Shown here piece by piece: positions 45,477-54,373 of a DNA stretch of 64,000 nt. The stretch is from positions 1 through 64,000 of the forward strand of contig CAMBDW010000002.1 of assembly GCA_945865535.1 (NCBI GenBank). The letters run 5' to 3'. Positions within the stretch are counted from its first letter, which is position 1, and each line of letters opens with the position of its first letter. This stretch comes from Chryseobacterium gleum (GTDB taxonomy: Bacteria > Bacteroidota > Bacteroidia > Flavobacteriales > BACL11). The notes below the pieces were generated by a model. The model searched no databases. It had not been told where the DNA came from and saw only the letters and a program-made list of their open reading frames with translations. The position numbers were made by a program, and so were the translations under genes.

Positions 45477-45494
45477 TAAAATCAGCCTCTATTT
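45464..45494. terminator. Bidirectional terminator between CPBP protease and exbD
   Basis: GGCTGAT (45471-45477) pairs with ATCAGCC (45481-45487) over a 3-nt loop. An A-tract precedes it and a T-rich tract follows it, so it can stop transcription in both directions. The TGA of the CPBP gene is part of the left arm. Confidence 0.85.
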
Positions 45495-45522
45495 TATTTT
45501 CAAAAATTATTACTACCTAAAC

Positions 45523-45996
45523 TTAGTAAGTGCCTTTTCTAGTTGAATAGTTTATTTTAAGTGCATTTGCTTTTCTGAGCTCCTGCTTTACATCAGTAAT
45601 AATTCCCATTTTAGCAGTCTCATCAGCTTTAATTGATGTTGTCATATATGGGATTTCTTTCTCATCTCTAGCTTCACGCTCACTAGCTATAAATTCTTGT
45701 ATTTCCTCAACACTTGCAAAAGCATCATTCAGTTGAATTCTTGCAGCAGTACCATAAGAGTCCTGCATTCTTTTAATTGGCGAACCAATATAAATGTAAC
45801 TAATTAATGATTTTTTTTCTAATTTTTTAATTTCTGTAGCTTTTGGAGTGGTAACACTCACAAAAAGAGTAGTTTCACGCATAACAGTAGTTACCATAAA
45901 AAAGAAAAGTAACATAAACACAATATCTGGCAATGATGCAGTAGAAATTTCCTGCATTTTTTTGCCCCCGTTTTTTTTGAATTTACTCATCTCCAC
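45523..45996 (-). CDS. ExbD/TolR family proton-channel subunit (distal copy)
   Basis: The 157-residue protein has one N-terminal helix with the proton-carrying Asp in STASLPDIVFMLLFFFMV and a periplasmic domain. ExbD proteins use proton flow to energise TonB. It is the last gene of the ExbB-type operon and overlaps the first exbD by 14 nt. Two different ExbD subunits per operon are usual in Bacteroidota. Confidence 0.9.
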   Translation of the reverse strand: MEMSKFKKNGGKKMQEISTASLPDIVFMLLFFFMVTTVMRETTLFVSVTTPKATEIKKLEKKSLISYIYIGSPIKRMQDSYGTAARIQLNDAFASVEEIQEFIASEREARDEKEIPYMTTSIKADETAKMGIITDVKQELRKANALKINYSTRKGTY

Positions 45997-46531
45997 CTAT
46001 GTTTTTAGGTTCAGCTTCTGATATTTTTTGAGGATACATTTTTTGTATCTCATTTTGCTGTGTCTTATTCAAGTTTTCAAATCTTTCCCCAAATTTATTT
46101 AGGGCTGCTTCATTTCTTAATTCACTATAGGCTGCTGCTAGCTCATTTTGCACTCTAATATATGTTACATATTGAGTGCCTCTGTCATTTTGTAATGAAA
46201 TAATTGCTTTGTCAGGATTATCAGATGAGGAAGGATCGGCTCCATTGTTATTTATAAACTTTTTAGCCCCTTCTTTAAGTTCTGAGATTTCTGTCCATTG
46301 GTTCTCAACTAAAAGCTGATTATTTGCATTTATAAGTACAACATAAATATTTTTAGCATTAATCTCTGGCGGTTTCTCCTGATCTTCTTCAGGCATTGGT
46401 GGTAATTTTCTTGAAATACCTGTATCTTGATCCATAGTTGTAGTTACCAAGAAAAATATAAGTAGCAAAAAGGCAATATCTGCCATTGAACCTGCATTTA
46501 TTTCGGGCACCCCCCTTCTATTACTTGCCAT
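45983..46531 (-). CDS. ExbD/TolR family proton-channel subunit (proximal copy)
   Basis: The 182-residue protein has a single helix with Asp in GSMADIAFLLLIFFLVTT, followed by a longer periplasmic domain than the second copy, with a charged C-terminal region. It starts at the last base of the 109-residue gene and overlaps the next exbD, which suggests strict co-translation of the complex. Confidence 0.9.
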   Translation of the reverse strand: MASNRRGVPEINAGSMADIAFLLLIFFLVTTTMDQDTGISRKLPPMPEEDQEKPPEINAKNIYVVLINANNQLLVENQWTEISELKEGAKKFINNNGADPSSSDNPDKAIISLQNDRGTQYVTYIRVQNELAAAYSELRNEAALNKFGERFENLNKTQQNEIQKMYPQKISEAEPKNIGGDE

Positions 46532-46860
46532 TATTTAGAAAATACTTTAGATAATTCTGAATATAAAACTGCACCTACTGCACCAAAAGCTAATATGTAA
46601 AAGGTAGTTAATCCCATTCCTACTTGCTTAGCATTTGAAGCTGTAATTTCATATTTTTCATACGAACCTAATACTTCATCAGAAGCCATAAGGTATGATA
46701 AAAGAATGATAACAAAAAGCCCTCCAATAGTGTATAGTGTCTTCTTAGCATTATTAGTTTTTTGCATCATTTGCTTGATGCCGAAACCAATTGCTGCAAA
46801 AGCTGCAAAAGCAACCATCACATAAGTTAAAATGATTCCTATATTAATTAAGCTCTCCAT
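46531..46860 (-). CDS. Small membrane protein of the ExbB/ExbD operon
   Basis: The 109-residue protein has three hydrophobic segments (about 4-26, 42-60 and 85-103). I do not recognise a named family, but from memory a small membrane protein in this position, between exbB and two exbD genes, is a common arrangement in Bacteroidota. Its overlap with exbD and 2-bp gap after exbB suggest a stoichiometric part of the complex. The role is inferred from context only. Confidence 0.75.
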   Translation of the reverse strand: MESLINIGIILTYVMVAFAAFAAIGFGIKQMMQKTNNAKKTLYTIGGLFVIILLSYLMASDEVLGSYEKYEITASNAKQVGMGLTTFYILAFGAVGAVLYSELSKVFSK

Positions 46861-46862
46861 GA

Positions 46863-47618
46863 TTATTTATTTTTAACCAATAAGTCAATTAATGAGATAG
46901 AAGCATCTTCCATTGAGTTAACAATTGAATCTACTTTTGCAATTAAGTAATTATAGAAAACTTGAAGAATCATGGCCACAATAAGTCCAAATACAGTAGT
47001 TAAAAGTGCAACTTTAATCCCTCCAGCAACTAATGATGGGGAAATATCTCCGGCAGCTTCAATAGCATCAAAGGCTTCAATCATACCAATTACAGTCCCC
47101 ATAAATCCAAGCATAGGAGCAAGTGCAATAAATAATGAAATCCATGACAAGCCTTTTTCTAAAAGTCCCATTTGAACGGACCCATAAGAAACAATAGATT
47201 TTTCTACCATATCAATCCCTTCACCGGAACGATCTAATCCTTGGTAAAAGATAGAAGCCACAGGCCCATTAGTATTTCTACAAACCTCTTTAGCAGCATC
47301 AACTCCTCCTGATTTTAATGCTCCTTCAACATTATTTAAAAGCTTATCGGTATCAGTTGTAGCCATATTAAGGTAAAGAATTCTTTCAATTACTAAAGCT
47401 AGTCCTAAGATTAAACATAAAAGAATTGGGAACATATAACCGACCCCACCTTCAATAAATTTTTGTTTCATTACTTGGTGAAAAGATGCAGACTCTTCAT
47501 TTCCAGCTTCTGGCGCAGCTTGTTCAGTTGCTGTTGTATCTGATTCTTGTGCATAAACATTGTAAGATCCTACAAGGAATAATCCTAATAGCGCTAATAA
47601 GGTAAATTTGTTTTTCAT
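46863..47618 (-). CDS. MotA/TolQ/ExbB family proton channel
   Basis: The 251-residue protein starts with a signal-like helix and an acidic linker (TEQAAPEAGNEES), then three channel helices: MFPILLCLILGLALVIERIL, LSWISLFIALAPMLGFMGTV and VALLTTVFGLIVAMILQVF. It forms the pentameric channel around ExbD. An N-terminal exported extension is usual for this subgroup in Bacteroidota. It leads the operon; a minus-strand -7 box (47657-47664) lies 38 nt upstream. Confidence 0.92.
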   Translation of the reverse strand: MKNKFTLLALLGLFLVGSYNVYAQESDTTATEQAAPEAGNEESASFHQVMKQKFIEGGVGYMFPILLCLILGLALVIERILYLNMATTDTDKLLNNVEGALKSGGVDAAKEVCRNTNGPVASIFYQGLDRSGEGIDMVEKSIVSYGSVQMGLLEKGLSWISLFIALAPMLGFMGTVIGMIEAFDAIEAAGDISPSLVAGGIKVALLTTVFGLIVAMILQVFYNYLIAKVDSIVNSMEDASISLIDLLVKNK

Positions 47619-47672
47619 TTTCTTTTTAATTTGTTAGTGTATTAATTTAAGTGTGGCAAATTTATAAAAATA

Positions 47673-48272
47673 TTATAAAGTTGCATTATATCGATTATTT
47701 ACTTCTTCCCAATTTATTAGATTGAAGAAAGCGCTGATGTAATCAGGGCGTCTATTTTGGTAATTTAAATAGTAAGCATGTTCCCAAACATCTAAGCACA
47801 ATATTGGAGTCCCACCACATTGGTCGGCCATTAATGGATTGTCTTGATTGGCTGTTGAACATACGGATAGCTTTCCGTTTTTAACACAAAGCCAGGCCCA
47901 TCCTGATCCAAATCGTGTAGTGGCTGCTTTTGCAAATTCTTCTTTAAAAGTTTCAAAAGAGCCAAAAGCTGTATCAATTACCCCTGCGATTTTTCCAGTT
48001 GGATTTCCACCTCCATTTTGGCTCATTAAAGCCCAAAACATATTGTGATTGTAATATCCCCCTCCATTATTTCTTACAGCTCCACTTAGCCCTGGAGTTT
48101 TACAAATTTCTTCAATTGATTTTCCTTCCAAATCAGTTCCAGCAATGGCATTGTTTAAGTTGGTGGTATAAGCATTATGGTGTTTGCTATGGTGTATTTC
48201 CATAGTTTTAGCATCAATATGTGGCTCTAATGCATCATATGAGTAAGGTAGTTTTGGTAATTCGAATGACAT
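47673..48272 (-). CDS. Superoxide dismutase, Mn/Fe family
   Basis: The 199-residue enzyme has the ligands and signatures of the family: [26 protein letters not shown] and the metal motif [18 protein letters not shown]. Gly residues at GGGYYNHN and Gln in TANQDNPLM are as in Mn-dependent forms, so Mn is the likelier metal, although cambialistic use is possible. No signal peptide is seen, so it is cytoplasmic. It lies 21 bp after the flavin reductase gene. Confidence 0.93.
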   Translation of the reverse strand: MSFELPKLPYSYDALEPHIDAKTMEIHHSKHHNAYTTNLNNAIAGTDLEGKSIEEICKTPGLSGAVRNNGGGYYNHNMFWALMSQNGGGNPTGKIAGVIDTAFGSFETFKEEFAKAATTRFGSGWAWLCVKNGKLSVCSTANQDNPLMADQCGGTPILCLDVWEHAYYLNYQNRRPDYISAFFNLINWEEVNNRYNATL

Positions 48273-48293
48273 AATTTATTTAGTTTTAATTAT

Positions 48294-49130
48294 TTATAAT
48301 AACACCTGCCAAGCCTCTTGAGCTTTTCCTTGGCTTAAAAGCTCTTTGGCTAAGATATGTTTTTCTTTTAAAGTTTTATTTTCTCTCAACACAAACTTAA
48401 TTTTAGCTGGAATATTTTCTGAAGTTGCTAAAATTGCTAAATCACTGTCTGATAAAATTTTACTTGCTCTTATTTCCTTTGGCAAATTATCAAATCCCAT
48501 ACTGATTTTTCCAATGGGTTTTTCCAATTCAAAAATACTGTCTTTTGTAGCTTTTCCATACCAATTATCCCCAAGTCGCGAAAGTGCATTTAGCTTTAAA
48601 GGGTCAATATTTTTATTGGCATCTAAAATGGCTTCATCAATATGAATTTTAAGTACTTCACAAATTACCAGATTTCCTGCACCACCCTCTTGTCCTAAAG
48701 CAATAACTTCATTCACTTTACATTCAAAATTTACAGGAGATTCTTTTATTAAAAATGGCTTTACTAAATCTGCTTTTACTGCAGTAAAGCCCGCTTTATC
48801 AAATTCATTTACTGCTTGTGCAAAATCACAACTGCTTAAGGAAACTTGCTCGGCCATGTCAGCCGTTACTATTCCAATAACTACTTCCTTTGTTTCGAGT
48901 ACATTATTAAGTGTGTGTTTTACAGTATTGTCTCTTACTCTTCTGGATGGAGAAAAAATTAAAATAGGTGGATTTGCAGAAAAAGCATTGAAAAAACTAA
49001 AAGGACTCAGATTTAAATTCCCTGCTTTGTCAATAGTGCTTGCAAAAGCTATTGGCCTTGGGGCAACAGCGCCTAAAATGTACTTATGTACAAGTGCTGT
49101 TTTTTCTGATTTTGGGTCAATAGTCAACAT
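48294..49130 (-). CDS. Flavin reductase-like (FMN-binding split barrel) protein
   Basis: The 278-residue protein has the flavin-reductase-like opening KTALVHKYILGAVAPRPIAF and SFFNAFSANPPILIFSPSRR, typical of FMN-binding split barrels of the DIM6/NTAB type. The C-terminal 70 residues form an extra helical segment. It lies 4 bp after the FAH-family gene and so belongs to the tyrosine-catabolism unit. Its reaction in that pathway is unknown. Confidence 0.85.
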   Translation of the reverse strand: MLTIDPKSEKTALVHKYILGAVAPRPIAFASTIDKAGNLNLSPFSFFNAFSANPPILIFSPSRRVRDNTVKHTLNNVLETKEVVIGIVTADMAEQVSLSSCDFAQAVNEFDKAGFTAVKADLVKPFLIKESPVNFECKVNEVIALGQEGGAGNLVICEVLKIHIDEAILDANKNIDPLKLNALSRLGDNWYGKATKDSIFELEKPIGKISMGFDNLPKEIRASKILSDSDLAILATSENIPAKIKFVLRENKTLKEKHILAKELLSQGKAQEAWQVLL

Positions 49131-49134
49131 AAAG

Positions 49135-50133
49135 TTACATATTTTTCTTTAGTGCAAATAAAGAATGAGAATTATTTTCTAAAACTACTTTATTTTTGAT
49201 TCTTCCCAAGCTTTCAATTTCCATTTCTACGATATCCCCATTTTTTAACCATACTGGCTCGTAATTTGGATTTTCTAATTTATGAGTTCCATTTAGTTCA
49301 AGTAAACATCCTGTGCCAACAGTTCCAGAACCAATAACATCTCCAGGTAAAATATCAGTACCATATGCACATCTTTCAACAATTTCGGCAAAAGTCCAGT
49401 TCATATCTTGCGTATTTCCTTCAGATAGCAGCTCTCCATTTACCCAGCACTTCATATTTAAACTATATGTATCCCCTTCATGAGCTTGAGTTGTTGCTAC
49501 TTTTTTAGTTTGTAATTCATCTTTTGTAACTAAATAAGGGCCAATGATAGTGCAAAAATCCTTTCCTTTTGCAGGGCCTAGATTTAATTTCATTTCTTCC
49601 ATCTGCAGTTTTCTAGCGCTCATGTCATTCATGATTAAATAGCCAGCAATATAATCATCAGCATCTTTTGCTTTTATATTCCTTCCTTTTTTACCAATTA
49701 CAATAGCAACTTCCAACTCAAAATCCAATTGTTGCATATGGTCGGGCATACAAATTATATCATCAGTTGGGCCTAAAATAGAATTATGATTGGTAAAATA
49801 AAAAATAGGAAATTGATCAAATTCGGGAATCATATCTACCCCACGATTTCTTCTAGCTGTTGCAACATGTTGTCTAAAAGCGTAAGCATCCCTGCAAGAG
49901 GGAGGATTTGGAACAGGAGCTAATAATTTGCTTTTATTTAGAGCAATCCCTTCCAAATTTGAATTGCCATTTAGTATACTTTCTTCTATAGTTTTTGCTT
50001 TAGCCATTGCACTTTCTCCCATTTGCAAAAATTCAATCATGTTGCTTGCAATAGTATTTAAGGAATATATCTTTTCGTCAACCAAAAGACCTAAATCATT
50101 TCCTTTTCCATTGGAATAAGTTACAATTTTCAT
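49135..50133 (-). CDS. Fumarylacetoacetate hydrolase family protein
   Basis: The 332-residue protein has the FAH fold with metal-binding and catalytic blocks DFELEVAIVIGKKGRNI, GYLIMNDMSARKLQ, KGKDFCTIIGPYLV and GDVIGSGTVGTGCL. Next to hmgA and hpd it most likely splits fumarylacetoacetate into fumarate and acetoacetate, the last step of tyrosine breakdown. ATG at 50133 (MKIVTYSNG) is chosen over 50193; a minus-strand -7 box (50151-50158) lies 17 nt upstream of it. Confidence 0.9.
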   Translation of the reverse strand: MKIVTYSNGKGNDLGLLVDEKIYSLNTIASNMIEFLQMGESAMAKAKTIEESILNGNSNLEGIALNKSKLLAPVPNPPSCRDAYAFRQHVATARRNRGVDMIPEFDQFPIFYFTNHNSILGPTDDIICMPDHMQQLDFELEVAIVIGKKGRNIKAKDADDYIAGYLIMNDMSARKLQMEEMKLNLGPAKGKDFCTIIGPYLVTKDELQTKKVATTQAHEGDTYSLNMKCWVNGELLSEGNTQDMNWTFAEIVERCAYGTDILPGDVIGSGTVGTGCLLELNGTHKLENPNYEPVWLKNGDIVEMEIESLGRIKNKVVLENNSHSLFALKKNM

Positions 50134-50230
50134 TTCAATTTTATTTTGTGCAAACTTATTAAAAAAAATGCTTTTGGATTTGTTTTCAGGCAATCAAAAA
50201 TTATCCGTAATTTGCACTAAAATTAAAGAC

Positions 50231-51391
50231 ATGCCATTTTATCATAAATTGGGTAAAATCCCACACAAAAGACATACCACTTTTAAAAAAGAAAATGGTA
50301 AATTTCATTATGAAGAATTATTTGGGACTATTGGTTTTGATGGGATGGCTTCTCTTTTGTATCATTTACAAAGGCCCACACAAGTAAAAGAAATTAAAGA
50401 AGGATATTCAGTAGCGCCAGAAATTGCTGTAGATAAAAACATGAAAGCTTATTTATTAAAAGGCTTTGAAGCTCCTAAAGTTGCCGATCATTTAGAAAGC
50501 AGAATTTCTATTTTAATAAATAATGATTTGAATATTATGCTTTCGGCCCCAACTAATCTGGAAGAAAATTATTTTTATAAAAATACAGATGGAGATGAAG
50601 TAATTTTTGTTCATAAAGGAACTGGAACACTTAGAACTTTTATAGGAAATATCAAATTCAAAGAAGGAGATTATTTGGTGATTCCAAGGGGAATGATTTA
50701 TACTATGAAATTTGACAGTCCAGCAAACAGATTATTTATTGTTGAGTCTTACACTCCTGTTTATACTCCAAAAAGATACCGCAATCATTTTGGTCAATTA
50801 CTAGAACATTCTCCATATTGCGAAAGAGATTTACGAGCACCAGAGGAGCTAGAAACTCATGATGAGCAAGGAGATTTTATTATTAAAATAAAAAAGGAAC
50901 ACATGATTCATGAGTATACTTACGCCTCACATCCTTTTGATGTGGCGGGTTGGGATGGGTACAATTTCCCTTATGCTTTTTCTATTCATGATTTTGAACC
51001 AATTACTGGGAGAGTGCATCAGCCACCACCGGTACATCAAACTTTTGAAACAAGTAGGTTTGTGATTTGTTCTTTTTGCCCAAGGATGTACGATTATCAT
51101 CCTCAATCTATCCCAGCACCTTACAACCATTCCAACATTGATTCAGATGAAGTTCTTTATTATGTAGACGGAGATTTTATGAGTAGAAATCATGTTGAGG
51201 AAGGGTATATTTCTTTGCATCCTGCAGGAATTCCGCACGGACCTCATCCAGGGGCAATGGAAAGAAGTATAGGCCAGACTAAAACAGACGAATTAGCAGT
51301 AATGATTGATACTTTTGCTCCTTTGAAATTAACAAAAGCTGCCATAGCGCTTTCAGATGGAAAGTATCACAAATCCTGGCTAGAACATTAA
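50231..51391 (+). CDS. hmgA: Homogentisate 1,2-dioxygenase
   Basis: The 386-residue enzyme opens the ring of homogentisate to maleylacetoacetate. The iron site is seen as His and Glu in YNHSNIDSDEVLYYV and the further His in HPAGIPHGPHPG. A start with MPFYHKLGKIPHKRH at 50231 is used; the frame is open further upstream. It is divergent from the FAH-family gene, with about 97 bp between, and is followed after 21 bp by hpd. Confidence 0.94.
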   Translation: MPFYHKLGKIPHKRHTTFKKENGKFHYEELFGTIGFDGMASLLYHLQRPTQVKEIKEGYSVAPEIAVDKNMKAYLLKGFEAPKVADHLESRISILINNDLNIMLSAPTNLEENYFYKNTDGDEVIFVHKGTGTLRTFIGNIKFKEGDYLVIPRGMIYTMKFDSPANRLFIVESYTPVYTPKRYRNHFGQLLEHSPYCERDLRAPEELETHDEQGDFIIKIKKEHMIHEYTYASHPFDVAGWDGYNFPYAFSIHDFEPITGRVHQPPPVHQTFETSRFVICSFCPRMYDYHPQSIPAPYNHSNIDSDEVLYYVDGDFMSRNHVEEGYISLHPAGIPHGPHPGAMERSIGQTKTDELAVMIDTFAPLKLTKAAIALSDGKYHKSWLEH

Positions 51392-51412
51392 TGTAAATTA
51401 CAAAAAAATATT

Positions 51413-52570
51413 ATGAGCGGCATAAAAAATGTTGAATACGGATTAGACAAAATATTTGAGGGAGCTCAAGATTTTCTGCCTTTATTAGGAACTGATTATA
51501 TTGAGTTTTATGTTGGAAATGCAAAGCAAGCAGCTTATTATTATAAGACGGCATTTGGGTTCCAATCCTTTGCATATAAAGGGCTAGAAACAGGAAATAA
51601 AGAATACGCATCTTATGTTGTTAAACAGGATAAAATTAAAATTGTACTTACAACTCCGTTAAATTCAAAATCTCCAATTAACGATCATATTGTAAAACAT
51701 GGCGATGGGGTTAAAGTAATTGCTCTTTGGGTTGATGACGCCACCAAATCATGGGAAGAAACAACTAAAAGAGGGGCTAAATCTTTTATGGAACCCACTT
51801 TAGAAAAAGATGAACACGGGGAAGTTGTTCGCTCTGGAATTTACATTTATGGCGAAACAGTACACATATTTGTAGAAAGAAAAAACTATAGAGGGGTCTT
51901 TTTACCGGGGTATCAAAAATGGGATTCGGATTATAATCCAGAGCCAACAGGATTAAAGTTTATTGATCACATGGTTGGAAATGTGGGCTGGAATGAAATG
52001 AATAAATGGGTTAAATTTTATGAAGATGTTATGGGCTTTGTTAACTTTTTATCTTTTGATGACAAACAAATTAATACCGAATATTCTGCTTTAATGAGTA
52101 AGGTAATGAGTAATGGAAATGGAAGGATTAAATTTCCAATTAATGAGCCGGCAGAAGGTAAAAAGAAATCTCAAATTGAAGAATATTTAGATTTTTATGA
52201 AGGTCCTGGAGCTCAGCATATAGCTGTAGCTACAGATGATATCATCAGCACTGTTGCCAAATTACGAGCTAGAGGTATTGAGTTTCTTTCTACTCCGCCT
52301 GAAGAATATTACAAAACTGTTCCATTAAGATTAGAAGCTCATAATCACAAGCTAAAAGAAGATATAGAAACTTTAAAAGGATTGGGTATTTTGATTGATG
52401 CTGATGAAGAAGGTTATTTATTGCAAATATTTACCAAACCTGTTGAGGATAGACCAACACTATTTTTTGAAATCATTCAAAGAATGGGAGCCAGAGGTTT
52501 TGGGGCGGGTAATTTCAAAGCATTATTTGAATCTATTGAAAGAGAACAAGCAAAAAGAGGAACATTATAA
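51413..52570 (+). CDS. hpd: 4-hydroxyphenylpyruvate dioxygenase
   Basis: The 385-residue enzyme turns 4-hydroxyphenylpyruvate into homogentisate. The two vicinal-oxygen-chelate halves are clear, and the iron ligands lie in FIDHMVGNV (His), GAQHIAVATDD (His) and TLFFEIIQR (Glu). The C-terminal signature MGARGFGAGNFKALFESIE is intact. It lies between hmgA and the peroxiredoxin gene on the same strand. Confidence 0.95.
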   Translation: MSGIKNVEYGLDKIFEGAQDFLPLLGTDYIEFYVGNAKQAAYYYKTAFGFQSFAYKGLETGNKEYASYVVKQDKIKIVLTTPLNSKSPINDHIVKHGDGVKVIALWVDDATKSWEETTKRGAKSFMEPTLEKDEHGEVVRSGIYIYGETVHIFVERKNYRGVFLPGYQKWDSDYNPEPTGLKFIDHMVGNVGWNEMNKWVKFYEDVMGFVNFLSFDDKQINTEYSALMSKVMSNGNGRIKFPINEPAEGKKKSQIEEYLDFYEGPGAQHIAVATDDIISTVAKLRARGIEFLSTPPEEYYKTVPLRLEAHNHKLKEDIETLKGLGILIDADEEGYLLQIFTKPVEDRPTLFFEIIQRMGARGFGAGNFKALFESIEREQAKRGTL

Positions 52571-52580
52571 ATAAAAAATT

Positions 52581-53036
52581 ATGAGTATATTAAAAATAGG
52601 AGCAAGTGCTCCGGCAATAAATTCTGTTGATCAGAATAAGCAGTCAATTTCATTAGAACAGTTTAAAGGTAAAAAAGTAGTGCTTTATTTTTATCCCAAA
52701 GATATGACTCCAGGATGTACCGATCAAGCTTGTAATTTGAGAGATAATTACAAAGCACTTTTAGCCAAAGGATATGTGGTATTGGGCTGCTCGGTGGATA
52801 GCCCAGCAAAACACGTAAAATTTATTGAGAAATACGATTTGCCATTTTCGCTAATATCGGATGAAGACAAAAAAGTAGTTGGGGATTATGGAGTTTGGGG
52901 GCTTAAAAAGTTTATGGGTAAAGAGTATATGGGAATAAGCAGAACCACTTTTGTAATTGATGAAAAAGGAATTATAGAGGATATTATTACTAAGGTGGAT
53001 ACTAAAGAACATACTACACAGATATTAAAACAATAG
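52581..53036 (+). CDS. bcp: Thiol peroxidase, BCP/PrxQ type
   Basis: The 151-residue peroxiredoxin reduces hydroperoxides using thioredoxin. The peroxidatic Cys and resolving Cys are seen in MTPGCTDQACNLRD with the PrxQ spacing of five. The closing pattern SRTTFVIDEKGIIE is typical. It follows hpd by 10 bp and lies 3 bp before the arylsulfotransferase pseudogene. Confidence 0.94.
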   Translation: MSILKIGASAPAINSVDQNKQSISLEQFKGKKVVLYFYPKDMTPGCTDQACNLRDNYKALLAKGYVVLGCSVDSPAKHVKFIEKYDLPFSLISDEDKKVVGDYGVWGLKKFMGKEYMGISRTTFVIDEKGIIEDIITKVDTKEHTTQILKQ

Positions 53037-53039
53037 ATT

Positions 53040-54373
53040 ATGCAAAAACTACTACTTGTATTACTTGCTTTGCCTTTGATTGGCTTTGGCCAAGCAAATT
53101 ATAACATTACAGTTAGTACGCCTAACGCATGGCAGGCTAATCTTTTCTTTCAAACTGGAGGAATGCTTATAAAACCTGTAAAGATTATAGATTCAAATCA
53201 AACAGAAATATTTTCACAAAATTGGGGTATGAAAGGGTGGGATTTTAAAGTAAACTATAACAATAAACTTTCTTATTTTGATAGAGCATCAAAAGGTTGG
53301 TTTATTATGGATTCACTGCAAAATGAAGTTGATTCTGTCTATGCTCAAAATGGTTATATAGCTGATAATCATGATTTTTTAGCTTTACCAAATGGGAATT
53401 ATGTGCTTTTCGCATATGATGAACAGCCGTATGCTATGGATACAGTCGTAACAGGGGGCGTCCGAATGCTGTTGTAGAAGGTCTAATAATTCAAGAATTA
53501 GATCCTAATCATAATGTTATTTTTGAGTGGAAAAGTTGGGATCATTTTCATGTAACAGATAACATTTACCTTAATTTAACAAATGCATCTCTTCCCTTCA
53601 TACATGCTAATGCAATCGATATTGACTTTGATGGGCATTTTTTAGTTTCCTGTAGACATTTAGTTGAAATAACTAAAATACACAGAACAACAGGTGAAAT
53701 TATTTGGAGATTTGGAGGTTCTCAAAATGAATTTAATTTTATAAATGACTATCCCTTTACTCATCAACATTCAATAAGGAGTTTAGGAAATAATAGATAC
53801 ATTTTGTTTGACAATGGAAATTATAGTGCTCAATATACTGGCACAAATATCTCAAGAGCGGTTGAATATGAATTAGATACAAATCTAATGACAGCTACAA
53901 AAGTGTGGGAATTTGTTCATCCTGATTCATTGTATTCACCATCAATTAGTGGAGTTCAAAGGTTGCCAAACGGAAATACACTTATTGATTTTGGCAACCT
54001 ACAATGGTTAAATTTGGGCTCGATTGTAACAGAAGTGGATGCAAACAATCAAATTGTTTTTCAATTAGAATATGATAATGGCGGAAATCTTTATAGAGCA
54101 CAAAAATTTGATTGGTTCTTCTATACAGCGCCAACGCCTAGTTGGAATTGTGTTGCTGGTTCATGTATAGATTCAGGAACAGGAAATGGAATTTACGCTT
54201 CACTTTCTGATTGTCAAGCTTCTTGTGGAACAACAGAGGTAGAAGAACAAACTACCAACAAAGAACTACTTAAAATTACAGACCTCTTAGGTAGAGAAAC
54301 AAAAGCCACTAACCAACTTCTCTTTTACCTCTATAATGATGGAACAGTAGAGAAAAAAGTAGTAATTGATTAG
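53040..54373 (+). pseudogene. Secreted arylsulfotransferase (ASST-like), frameshifted
   Basis: A signal peptide (LPLIGFGQ) and the first 140 residues are read in one frame, which stops at 53475-53477. The protein continues in another frame directly after the G5 tract at 53454-53458: reading one extra G gives VVTGGRPNAVVEGLIIQELD, then FEWKSWDHF, FLVSCRHLVEITK, IIWRFGG and FTHQHSIRS, the beta-propeller pattern of arylsulfotransferases. The end has a Cys-rich linker (WNCVAGSC, CQASC) and a T9SS-type tail (LFYLYNDGTVEKKVVI). One missing G explains all, so this is a natural mutation, phase variation or a sequencing error. Confidence 0.85.
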
